Positions 35,184 to 43,570 of a DNA stretch of 64,000 bases are shown here, piece by piece (within the stretch, counting starts at the first letter, position 1; each line of letters begins with the position of its first letter). The position numbers were made by a program, and so were the translations under genes. Source of the stretch: Lacihabitans sp. CS3-21 (lineage in GTDB: Bacteria; Bacteroidota; Bacteroidia; Cytophagales; Spirosomataceae). The DNA is taken from positions 62,001 through 126,000 of the forward strand of contig NZ_RJUD01000009.1 in NCBI RefSeq assembly GCF_024343675.1, given 5' to 3'. The notes under the pieces were generated by a model that was not told where the DNA came from, made no database searches, and saw nothing but the letters and a program-made list of their open reading frames with translations.

Positions 35184-35851
35184 TACTTTCAATAGACGCT
35201 TCTACAACCGGATGTTCGGTGGCTTTGTTTGATGGATTTAATCTTGTTTCCTCTGCTGAGTCTAGAATTGAGAGGTCTTCGGCAGAAATGCTAACTACGC
35301 TCATTGATAATGTTTTAAAGACGGCTAAAGTTGATAAAAAGGAATTAAATGCGATAGCTGTAGCAAAAGGGCCGGGTTCATATACTGGACTTAGAATTGC
35401 TGTTTCTACGGCCAAGGGTTTGGCTTTTGCCTTAGATAAGCCTCTTTTGTCTTTTGGTACTTTAGATTTATTGGCTCATCAAGTTTTTGGGTTTGGTGGG
35501 GATTTATTGTGTCCATTAATTGATGCAAGAAGGATGGAAGTCTACTGTGCGTTATTTGATGCTGATTCGAGAAAAAGAACCTCAGAGGTAGAGGCTATTA
35601 TTGTTGATGCAAATAGTTTTCAGGATATTTTAGATAACAAGAAGGTTCTGTTTTTTGGTGAAGGAAGTACCAAATGCGAAGAAGTAATAAAGCATCAAAA
35701 TGCTCAATTCTTGAGAGAAATCATTTTGCCATCAGCCATTTTTTCTGGGAAGATATGTTATGAAAAATACGTATCTGGCGATTTTGAAGACTTGACATTA
35801 TTTGAGCCAAATTATTTAAAGGAGTATATGTTTAAAACAAAAAAGCCCTGA
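35180..35851 (+). CDS. tsaB: tRNA threonylcarbamoyladenosine biosynthesis protein TsaB
   Basis: A 223-residue ASKHA-fold partner of TsaD and TsaE in formation of t6A37 in tRNAs that read ANN codons. The family pattern is present: ILSIDASTTGCSVALFDG, the GPGSYTGLRIAVSTAKGLAFAL block, and FGTLDLLAH. Its ATG overlaps the stop of the S41 gene (ATGA), so the two are cotranscribed. It ends inside a strong terminator. Confidence 0.94.
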   Translation: MILSIDASTTGCSVALFDGFNLVSSAESRIERSSAEMLTTLIDNVLKTAKVDKKELNAIAVAKGPGSYTGLRIAVSTAKGLAFALDKPLLSFGTLDLLAHQVFGFGGDLLCPLIDARRMEVYCALFDADSRKRTSEVEAIIVDANSFQDILDNKKVLFFGEGSTKCEEVIKHQNAQFLREIILPSAIFSGKICYEKYVSGDFEDLTLFEPNYLKEYMFKTKKP

Positions 35852-35865
35852 ATTTCAGGGCTTTT
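35841..35865. terminator. Bidirectional terminator between tsaB and hpf
   Basis: Perfect 12-bp arms AAAAGCCCTGAA / TTCAGGGCTTTT around one base, flanked by A and T runs. It serves the convergent tsaB and hpf genes and overlaps the tsaB stop codon. Confidence 0.85.
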
Positions 35866-35871
35866 GTTTTG

Positions 35872-36225
35872 TTAGTCTTCTTCTATTTCCTCAGGGACAA
35901 GCGTCTCTGGCATATCCCTTCCTATCGTTTTAGTTTTCTCTTTAAATTGTTTTACTTTTCTAGTTAGCGTGTCCATTGCTAAGTCTGTGGCGGCCTCAAA
36001 AGTATCTCCCGACTCTTTTACGAATATCGAACTTCCAGGTACATTCAATTTTATTTCTATAAGTTTTTTGTGGGTGTTTAGTTTTTCTCCCTTATCCAAT
36101 CTGAGGAAGACCTCACCACTTATTATTTTGTCATAAAATGTTTCGAGTTTGTTAAGTTTTTTTTGGATAAACTCCTTAAGGCCATTGTCGGCACTAAAGT
36201 GCACTGCATTTACTTCGATTTTCAT
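35872..36225 (-). CDS. hpf: Ribosome hibernation promoting factor (short HPF/YfiA type)
   Basis: A 117-residue protein that binds the 30S decoding region and silences ribosomes in stationary phase. The beta-alpha-beta-beta-beta-alpha fold is seen in MKIEVNAVHFSADNGLKEFIQKKLNKLETFYDKI, GEVFLRLDKGEK and FEAATDLAMDTLTRKVKQFKEK. It has no C-terminal dimerisation domain. I chose the ATG at 36225, since the nine residues of the longest frame have no family counterpart. Confidence 0.92.
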   Translation of the reverse strand: MKIEVNAVHFSADNGLKEFIQKKLNKLETFYDKIISGEVFLRLDKGEKLNTHKKLIEIKLNVPGSSIFVKESGDTFEAATDLAMDTLTRKVKQFKEKTKTIGRDMPETLVPEEIEED

Positions 36226-36471
36226 ACTCACATTTCTATTTAGGTGAAACAAATAGTTTTGTTTTTGATTGAACTCTCAATCTTTGAAATGAAGATATGT
36301 ATTTATAAAGTACCAACCAAGAAGTTTTAGCTAAAATTTTGAAGATATTTTTAAGTGGTTGTTTTCTTATATAGGTATTTTTTTTCAGGGAAAAAAAACC
36401 TCACAGATATTGCTTTTAATCAGAATTTTATGGTCTATTTTTCTCTGCAAGAAGATTTTTTTATTTGAAAC

Positions 36472-38010
36472 TTACCAACTTACAAAATCTTTAAAAGTTT
36501 TTTCAACGTTCTTTTCTGTAGGTTTGTTCTTGGCTTCCCAAGTGGCATTTAGTTCCAATGCTACCAGACCTTTTAGATTCATAGTTCCCATGAAATCATC
36601 CACTTTTTTGATAAAATCTGGATTTCTTCTTGAAGATTTGAGTGAAAAATCACGCGAGAAAATATCCCCTTTGGTTTGAAGTTCGTTTTTCTTTTCAATC
36701 ACATAATTAAGTCGGTCTATCAAGTCTTTCATCGATTTGCCGATTACTTCAGTAGCCTCTAAAGTGCCAATCGTAAGCACGGTTGTCCCACCAAAAGTCG
36801 AAATTAGTCTTTGCGTATCTGGGTTTTTCTTAGATAAAATAGAAGAAAGCCCTGTGGTAGCTCCCAAGGAAGCATTTAAAACAGATCTTTGCTTTTTGCC
36901 TTTCTTAGAACGGTTATAAGCCTTTTTTAATTCTTCTTCTTTTTCCTTTAACTGTTCTATCAATTCCCAAGCTCTAGACAGAGTCCCGTAATATAAGCCA
37001 TAGTTTTTCTTGTCCAATTCGGCTTCGTTTATTGTATTTTTTATGGTGAAGAATATTCTCTTTACCTCTCGTTTTTTAGTTTTGTCCAAAACGAAAAAAT
37101 CTATATAAAAACCTAAAGTATCTTTTGGATCTTGAACAAACTCATAGCCTGGAATCCAAACAAATTCATATTGATTGTTCGTGTTTTTTATTAGGCTTGT
37201 TTTCGGAATTCCCGTTTGATTAGTTAAGAAATCAAAAACTTGGATATCATCATCGCCGTTTGGGTCGGATAGATAAAATCTAAGATTCACATTTTCATTC
37301 TCTTTGATGAGTAAATTCTCGTTTTTAGGAATTACCGTTATCTGAGGAGGTAAGTCCATTTGAGTGGCTTCAATTTTTATTTTACCTTTTGTTTGTGTTT
37401 TCGATGGCTGATCTTGGATGTAAAAATCAACGTATAATGGCTTATCCTTGAGTGAATTAAATTGGTTATTGGAAGGCCTCCATGTGATTTCTCCTTGCGT
37501 TGACATAGCCATACCTTCAGGAAGTGTTTCCAGAATTGGCACAAACGCTACTGGGTCATTGTCTTCATCATAAGCCTTTTCTGTATTTATTTTATAGGTA
37601 TTTGGGCTATTGAATTGTACATAGAAAGTAGCCAAATCACTTAACACAGGTGGTCTATTGGTGTGGAGTACTTTTAAATCGAGGATGGTGGTCATTTGAA
37701 GACCCTCTTTGTTAATTGCAACTACCACGATTTGAAATATTCGCTCAGACTCAATTCTATCTACCAAGTGGTAAGCAGGATTCCATGAAAAATTACCCAA
37801 GGAATCTAAATTCATGCCCGCTATTTTTCCCTGTTGAATACTGAACTGATAGGTCTTTTCTACAGAATCAGGACTGATACTTAGTTTAAAATTCAGTTCG
37901 GAGCCTTCTCTGGTTACATTCCAGTTTTTTTGATTGGGCAATATAATTTTGGCTGGCTGAGCCACAACGAATTTGCTTATTAAAATAAGTATAAAGAAAT
38001 ATTTTGGCAT
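36472..38010 (-). CDS. Secreted protein with putative Ig/cadherin-like domains
   Basis: A 512-residue exported protein of unknown role. A signal peptide (MPKYFFILILISKFVVAQP) precedes three cadherin-like modules (about 20-330). Each carries the phrase pattern of putative-Ig domains: GNFSWNPAYHLVD, GEITWRPSNNQF, YEFVWIPGYEF. From about 345 to 400 a lysine-rich coiled coil occurs (LIEQLKEKEEELKKAY), then a Gly/Ser/Thr-rich part with a hydrophobic helix (ISTFGGTTVLTIGTLEATEVIG) and a basic tail. It lies 6 nt after the gene at 38017-39450 and is probably cotranscribed. Confidence 0.7.
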   Translation of the reverse strand: MPKYFFILILISKFVVAQPAKIILPNQKNWNVTREGSELNFKLSISPDSVEKTYQFSIQQGKIAGMNLDSLGNFSWNPAYHLVDRIESERIFQIVVVAINKEGLQMTTILDLKVLHTNRPPVLSDLATFYVQFNSPNTYKINTEKAYDEDNDPVAFVPILETLPEGMAMSTQGEITWRPSNNQFNSLKDKPLYVDFYIQDQPSKTQTKGKIKIEATQMDLPPQITVIPKNENLLIKENENVNLRFYLSDPNGDDDIQVFDFLTNQTGIPKTSLIKNTNNQYEFVWIPGYEFVQDPKDTLGFYIDFFVLDKTKKREVKRIFFTIKNTINEAELDKKNYGLYYGTLSRAWELIEQLKEKEEELKKAYNRSKKGKKQRSVLNASLGATTGLSSILSKKNPDTQRLISTFGGTTVLTIGTLEATEVIGKSMKDLIDRLNYVIEKKNELQTKGDIFSRDFSLKSSRRNPDFIKKVDDFMGTMNLKGLVALELNATWEAKNKPTEKNVEKTFKDFVSW

Positions 38011-38016
38011 TGTTGT

Positions 38017-39450
38017 TTACTTTTTTGGAATCACTACACAAGGAAAACCGAATAGGCACCTATCTTTAATAAAAGTAACTACCTCTGCAGGTACGTGTTC
38101 TTCCCATCCTTCTTCACCTCTTTGAATCAATTCTAGCATGTTATCTGTTTGAATGTTCAAATTAGATTTGTTGTAATGATAAATGTCCTCGATTTTGTTG
38201 TTAGCTATTAGAAACCTGTACAAGTCATTTAAGTGAGCCGGTGGATTGAACTTCATACAGTTCATGATGATATTATTTCTCAAAGTAGGATAGACGAATA
38301 ATTTTAGTTTTCTACTAAACAACGTTGCAAAAGACTCTAATATTTCACCAGGTAATTCTTTATAATTTTCCTCATCGAAGATATACTCTAAATTAGGGAA
38401 ACCAATAATTAAACCGATTTTGAGCTTAGTAATTTTAGATAAATAAGACACCAATTTATAGTATTCCACATAGTTGGTTATCATAACTGTCTGTCCCAAA
38501 GAACACAAGATGTCTACTCTATCTAAGAAATCTTTCTCGTCTATGCTATCGTCAAGGCCTTCTTGCAAAGCATGAAGGGTAAGTTCTGATACCACAATCA
38601 TCTTACTTTCATCCACGTCCGGTTCTTGTACAAATTGCTTCACGCCGTTTTCGAGCATGTCCAAATGCACATTAATCACAGGCCTAAAACGACCTCTAAG
38701 TACCAATATGTGCTTTTTGTATAAAACATCAGAAGGTTGCAAGATTTTGCCATCTGGGCCAAATAGGGCCAAGTCACAAAAACCATTTTTTACTAATCGC
38801 AAACTCATAAGTCTACCATCAACTTTTTCAAAAGCTGGACCTTCAAACTTTATAGCATCTATCTGTATCCTTCCCTTAGTAAGGTTGTCTCTTAGTGATT
38901 CTAGTAAGATTTCTGGCTTCTGATGATAATAAAAGCAGCCATAAATCAGATTAACACCTATTATTCCCAATGCTTGTTGCTGAAGTAAGGTGTCGTTGTC
39001 CAGCATTCTAATGTGCAAAACGACATCATGAAACTCGCCATTGGGCGTGAGCTGGAATCTACAACCCATCCAACCATGCGGTTGATTATTTTTGTGATAA
39101 TTGAGCGTAACCACTGTATTTGCAAACGAAAAAAACTGCGTACTTTCACCTCTTTGCTCGTCAAGTCTTTCTATTAAAAGGTTATACTCATGATCCAGCA
39201 TGCTAATTACACGTTCTTCGCATACATATCGGCCATCGGCCACTGGTCCGTATATAGCATCTGAGAATTTCATGTCGTAAGCTGACATGGATTTAGCCAC
39301 CGTGCCCGAAGCACCTCCTGCTTTGAAAAAAGCAGCGGCTACATCTTGTCCTGCTCCAATCTCGGCAAATGTGCCATAAATTTTCGAATCAAGATTTATT
39401 TTTAAGGCTTTTTGATTGATTCCAAGACCTAAATCATGCACTAGGGACAT
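38017..39450 (-). CDS. Conserved cytoplasmic protein of unknown function
   Basis: A 477-residue soluble protein without a signal peptide or membrane segments. The N-terminus carries a motif that I recall from a widespread bacterial family (FAEIGAGQDVAAAFFKAGGASGTVAKSMSAYDM, then DAIYG and RYVCEERV). Databases often give that family misleading names such as TonB-dependent receptor, which this clearly is not. Further blocks are HGWMGCRFQ, ALGIIGVNLIYGCFYYH and KILQPSDVLYKKHILVLRGRFRPV. I chose the ATG at 39450 over 39483. It has its own promoter and is followed at 6 nt by the Ig-like protein gene. Confidence 0.8.
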   Translation of the reverse strand: MSLVHDLGLGINQKALKINLDSKIYGTFAEIGAGQDVAAAFFKAGGASGTVAKSMSAYDMKFSDAIYGPVADGRYVCEERVISMLDHEYNLLIERLDEQRGESTQFFSFANTVVTLNYHKNNQPHGWMGCRFQLTPNGEFHDVVLHIRMLDNDTLLQQQALGIIGVNLIYGCFYYHQKPEILLESLRDNLTKGRIQIDAIKFEGPAFEKVDGRLMSLRLVKNGFCDLALFGPDGKILQPSDVLYKKHILVLRGRFRPVINVHLDMLENGVKQFVQEPDVDESKMIVVSELTLHALQEGLDDSIDEKDFLDRVDILCSLGQTVMITNYVEYYKLVSYLSKITKLKIGLIIGFPNLEYIFDEENYKELPGEILESFATLFSRKLKLFVYPTLRNNIIMNCMKFNPPAHLNDLYRFLIANNKIEDIYHYNKSNLNIQTDNMLELIQRGEEGWEEHVPAEVVTFIKDRCLFGFPCVVIPKK

Positions 39451-39488
39451 TGTAATTTGATGATGTTTTGTATAAATATGCAATAATG

Positions 39489-39496
39489 CAAATATA
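39489..39496 (-). promoter_or_regulatory. -7 promoter element of the 39450 gene
   Basis: The minus strand reads TATATTTG, a TAnnTTTG match. Leader about 32 nt. The other part of this divergent space (to 39672) is very AT-rich and shows no exact element for the plus-strand protease gene. Confidence 0.55.
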
Positions 39497-39672
39497 ATAA
39501 AATTTGTACTTTATGGAGTAGAATATCGGTTTATTGTGCTTTTTGTTGTATTTAAACTATATTTTTTAAATATTTTATATAAATATATTATATTGGGTCA
39601 AGTTTATTAATCCAACAAGAAAATCAATTTGTTTGAAAATGCAAATTATAGTTTCAGTAAATATTGAAAATA

Positions 39673-42600
39673 ATGAAAAAAAATCTACTTTCTTTTTTAC
39701 TTTTATTGTTTTGTGCTTTTGGCTTTGCTCAAAAAGGCTTTGAAAGTAAGAGAAAAACTCCAGCAGGAGAATATGTAAAGGGCGATTTTGAAATTATCTC
39801 ATCTAAGAACAAGCAAACTGCAACGAGTCCTAAATTTGCTTTTTCGCCTAAACAAATAGCCAAGCGAATTTTGAAAGATGAAGAATCTGGTGCAATAGTT
39901 TATATCAATAATCCTGTATATACAAAAGACCAACGAAATGCCAAAAAGAGCAGTGCTGATGTGAGCCGCAGTTTCTTGAATTCTGTTAAGAAAGACCTGA
40001 AAATCAGTAGTCCTGAAGATGAGTTCAGTTTAGTTTCAGACGAAACCGACGAATTAGGACTTAGACATTTAAAGTTGACCCAATCCTACAAAGGTGTGCC
40101 GATATATGGGGGCGAGGCTGTTGTACATACCAATAGAGGAGGTGTGGCGGAATTTATGATGGGTAAAATTTTTGCTAGCCCAACGCTAAATACTATTCCG
40201 AATATAAATGCAACTTCTGCTATTGAGTTGAGTTTAAAAGATCTAGGGAAGAGTACAATTGTTCAAAAAAGTGGCAAAATTAATCAGTTTCTAGAACTCG
40301 ATAAAGATACAGCCGAGTTAATGATTTTGAACGAAAACAAAAAGAGTAACTTGGTTTACCACATCATTGTAAGGCCAAATATTTTGGAGAGATGGGTTTA
40401 TTTTATAGATGCTCACTCGGGTGTGGTAATAAACAAATACAATCACACTTGTACTTTAGATGGAGTGGTGACCGCCACTGCCAAAGATCTGAATGGATTT
40501 ACAAAGAGTTTTGGTGCCGTACAGGTTGGACAGAACTATTTTATGATAGATGCCTCCAAAAATATGTACAATCCACAATCTTCTTTACCTAACCAACCAA
40601 AGGGAGTAATTTGGACAATAGATGCTCAAAATTCAACCATTGATCAGGAGGAAATGGATTTAAAGCAAATAACATCTACGAACAAAAACAGTTGGAACCC
40701 CACAGCAGTATCAGCCCATATCAATGCATCCCTTTGTTACGATTATTATTTGTCAAAGTTTAATAGGAATTCGTTGAATGGGTCTAAAGGAAACATAATT
40801 TCTGTTATAAACATTACAGACGAAGATGGAAAGGGTATGGATAATGCCTATTGGAATGGCCAATTTATGGGTTATGGTAATGGAAAAGATGGTTTTAAAC
40901 CATTGGCTGGGGCATTGGATGTGGCTGGTCATGAAATGACCCATGGTGTAATTGAGAACACTGCTAAGCTAGAATATAGAAATCAATCTGGTGCATTAAA
41001 CGAATCTTTCGCTGATATTTTTGGAGCATTAATTGACAGAGATGACTGGACTTTGGGCGAAGATGTTGTAAAATTAAATGTTTTCCCGTCTGGGTCATTA
41101 AGGTCGTTGGAGAATCCGAATCAGGGAGGAAAAAATGACAATGGCTATCAGCCTAAAACTATGTCACAGTATCAATTTTTAAAAGATACACCGAGTGAGG
41201 ATAACGGTGGTGTTCATGTCAATAGCGGAATACCTAATCATGCTTTTTATAAATTTGCCACCGCTCCCGGCATGAATAAAGATAAGGCCGAAAAGGTATA
41301 TTGGCGGGCCATGACCACTTACTTGACCAGAACTTCGAAGTTTGCAGATTTGAGAGTTGCCGTAATTCAGTCGGCCAAAGATATTTATACAGAAGGGCCA
41401 GAAACAGCAGCAGCAAGAACTGCATTTGATTTTGTAGGCATAACCGATGGCTCTGGTACGACTAATACTACAGGAACAGGAAATACAACCACAGAGAATA
41501 CTATTCCAACAAATCCAGGGACTGAGTCATTGATTGCTTTCGATCCAACGGATAACAGTCTTTACTCAGGTCCTTTAACGGGTAATAGTTTTACCAAAAT
41601 ATCAAATGGATTAGGATGTTTGGGTAAACCGAGTGTAACTGATGATGGTAGTTTTGTTTATTTCGTAGGGAAAGATTTTAATATTTATAGAGTTGATTTA
41701 GCGAAAAACTCAGCTCCACAAAAGCTTTCGAGTGAGCCTGCTTGGCGAAATGTAGCTGTTTCAAAAGACGGGAAACAACTGGCAGCTTTGGCCAGCAAAA
41801 ATGATGTTTTTATTTATATTTTTGATTTGATAAACAACAAAAGCAGGAAATTTGAACTTTATAATCCTACTTATACTCAAGGAGTTAGTACTGGAGAGGT
41901 GCTTTATGCAGACTCTTTTGAGTGGGATTATTCAGGAGAATTCATTATTTATGACGCCTTCAATGAAGCTAAAACCACTTTTAATAGTTTTAGGTACTGG
42001 GATGTAGGTTTAATTAGAGTTTGGGATCCAGTGAAAAAGGATTTTTCTGATGGGGTTATTGAGAAGATGTTTACAAATCTAGAAGAAGGAGATAATATCG
42101 GTAATCCAGCGTTGGCCAAAACTAATACTGGAATCTATGCCTTCGATTATTATGTATCTGATAGTGAAGGGTATTATGTGGTTGCCATTGACTTTGGAAA
42201 GTCAACCAACAATGTTCAGATTGTGGAAGAAAATAATGACATTGGTTATCCAAACTTTACCAAAGCCGACAATACATTGCTTTTTAACGCCTTAGATGGA
42301 AAAACTGCGATAATAAAGGGAGCAAAGCTAAAAGCTGACAAAATATCTCCAGATGGGCTGTCGAAAGTATTATTTACGGATGCGAAATGGGGAATTACTT
42401 ATGCAGCTGGCGTAAGGACATTGCCAACAAAAGAAGCTCAATTCATTACAATAAATTCTATTTCAGACAAATTGCCAAAAGCTTCATTTGAAATTGTGGC
42501 AGCTTCCACTTCAAAATTGCCGCTTATTTATTCTGTGGTTTCTGGCGATGCCACCATCGTAGGTAAAACAATCACTTTGGGTTCAACGCCAGGTAAAGTT

Positions 42601-43125
42601 ACTATAAGAGCCATTCAGTTAGGCGATGCGAAATTTACGGGTGCTACATCAGATGTTATATTTTGTATAAGTCCTGCTACTCCGCGTTTGACAGAGAATA
42701 CTACTGCTGTAGTAGCCGCTGGAGGCTCTTTATATCAATTTTTTGTAAATAATAATCCGGTTGGAGGGCAAACTACCAATACTACTCTGATTAAAGATTT
42801 TGGCGGGGTGTACACGGTGAAAAACGTTACTGCTGATGGTTGTTTTAGTGCGGCTTCTAATTCCATTTCTGCCACAGTTTTGTCAAACGAACCCGTAATA
42901 GATCAATTGGTAAAAGTGGCTCCTAACCCTGTAGAAGACCATATTAATTTGATACTACCTGAGGGAGAAAAGTTGATTTGGATGGAGATTTTGGATAATA
43001 CAGGCAAGTTGTTGAAAAAAACAACAAAGTCTACGGAGAATATAAAAGCCTGGCCTTCTGGTCAATATTTGCTTAAGGTAAAGACCAACCAAGAAGTATA
43101 TTCTTTAAAAATTCTTAAAAAATAA
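39673..43125 (+). CDS. T9SS-exported M4 (thermolysin-like) metalloprotease with beta-propeller
   Basis: A secreted 1150-residue protease. Order: signal peptide (about 1-19), FTP/PepSY-type propeptide (about 60-250), M4 catalytic domain (about 265-610) with zinc motif HEMTH near 420-424, third ligand Glu near 444 (NESFAD) and catalytic His near 515 (GGVHVNSG). A Thr/Gly/Asn linker follows, then a PD40-like propeller (about 630-930, DDGSFVYFVGKD, SKDGKQLAALAS), an Ig-like region, and a T9SS sorting domain from about 1080 (VAPNPVEDHINL to YSLKILKK). I chose the ATG at 39673, since the TTG nine bases earlier only adds three residues. Catalytic residues are intact. Confidence 0.93.
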   Translation: MKKNLLSFLLLLFCAFGFAQKGFESKRKTPAGEYVKGDFEIISSKNKQTATSPKFAFSPKQIAKRILKDEESGAIVYINNPVYTKDQRNAKKSSADVSRSFLNSVKKDLKISSPEDEFSLVSDETDELGLRHLKLTQSYKGVPIYGGEAVVHTNRGGVAEFMMGKIFASPTLNTIPNINATSAIELSLKDLGKSTIVQKSGKINQFLELDKDTAELMILNENKKSNLVYHIIVRPNILERWVYFIDAHSGVVINKYNHTCTLDGVVTATAKDLNGFTKSFGAVQVGQNYFMIDASKNMYNPQSSLPNQPKGVIWTIDAQNSTIDQEEMDLKQITSTNKNSWNPTAVSAHINASLCYDYYLSKFNRNSLNGSKGNIISVINITDEDGKGMDNAYWNGQFMGYGNGKDGFKPLAGALDVAGHEMTHGVIENTAKLEYRNQSGALNESFADIFGALIDRDDWTLGEDVVKLNVFPSGSLRSLENPNQGGKNDNGYQPKTMSQYQFLKDTPSEDNGGVHVNSGIPNHAFYKFATAPGMNKDKAEKVYWRAMTTYLTRTSKFADLRVAVIQSAKDIYTEGPETAAARTAFDFVGITDGSGTTNTTGTGNTTTENTIPTNPGTESLIAFDPTDNSLYSGPLTGNSFTKISNGLGCLGKPSVTDDGSFVYFVGKDFNIYRVDLAKNSAPQKLSSEPAWRNVAVSKDGKQLAALASKNDVFIYIFDLINNKSRKFELYNPTYTQGVSTGEVLYADSFEWDYSGEFIIYDAFNEAKTTFNSFRYWDVGLIRVWDPVKKDFSDGVIEKMFTNLEEGDNIGNPALAKTNTGIYAFDYYVSDSEGYYVVAIDFGKSTNNVQIVEENNDIGYPNFTKADNTLLFNALDGKTAIIKGAKLKADKISPDGLSKVLFTDAKWGITYAAGVRTLPTKEAQFITINSISDKLPKASFEIVAASTSKLPLIYSVVSGDATIVGKTITLGSTPGKVTIRAIQLGDAKFTGATSDVIFCISPATPRLTENTTAVVAAGGSLYQFFVNNNPVGGQTTNTTLIKDFGGVYTVKNVTADGCFSAASNSISATVLSNEPVIDQLVKVAPNPVEDHINLILPEGEKLIWMEILDNTGKLLKKTTKSTENIKAWPSGQYLLKVKTNQEVYSLKILKK

Positions 43126-43144
43126 GAAAGGCCATAAACCTTTC

Positions 43145-43570
43145 TTATTTTAACATTTTTACAAATTTAAAGTGTCTCCTATTGAAGCCATTTCTCATAT
43201 AGAAACTGTGGGCTTTTAGCCTTTTCATGTGGCTAGAAAGCTCTATTTGTAACCAGTCTTTTTCTTGCCCTAATTTTGTTGCTAATTCAATGAATTCTTT
43301 GCCAATGCTTAACCCTCGGTGTTTTACGCTGATGATTAATTCTTGAATTTCAGCCAGTTTATGACAATGATGAAGCGGCGTAGATTCGAAAATACTCATG
43401 AAGCCCACTATTTCATTGTTTACTTCTGCCACAAAATAATGGACTTCAGTATTAACTAGGTTTTTGAAATATATCTCTTTGAAAATTTCCAGTTCAAACT
43501 TCTGTTCCTCGAGTTCTTCTACTAGTAATTTAACGAATTCTAAGTCCGTTTCTTTGGCTTTTCTGATCAT
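43145..43570 (-). CDS. GNAT family N-acetyltransferase
   Basis: A 141-residue acetyltransferase with a standard GNAT fold: MIRKAKETDLEFV start, HYFVAEVNNEIVGFMSIFES, the acetyl-CoA loop region ELIISVKHRGLSIGKEFIE (a degenerate R/Q-x-x-G-x-G/A) and a C-terminal YMRNGFNRR. The loop has GLSIG where RGxGxG/A is usual. The ATG overlaps the stop of the DUF885 gene (4 nt). Substrate unknown. Confidence 0.85.
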   Translation of the reverse strand: MIRKAKETDLEFVKLLVEELEEQKFELEIFKEIYFKNLVNTEVHYFVAEVNNEIVGFMSIFESTPLHHCHKLAEIQELIISVKHRGLSIGKEFIELATKLGQEKDWLQIELSSHMKRLKAHSFYMRNGFNRRHFKFVKMLK

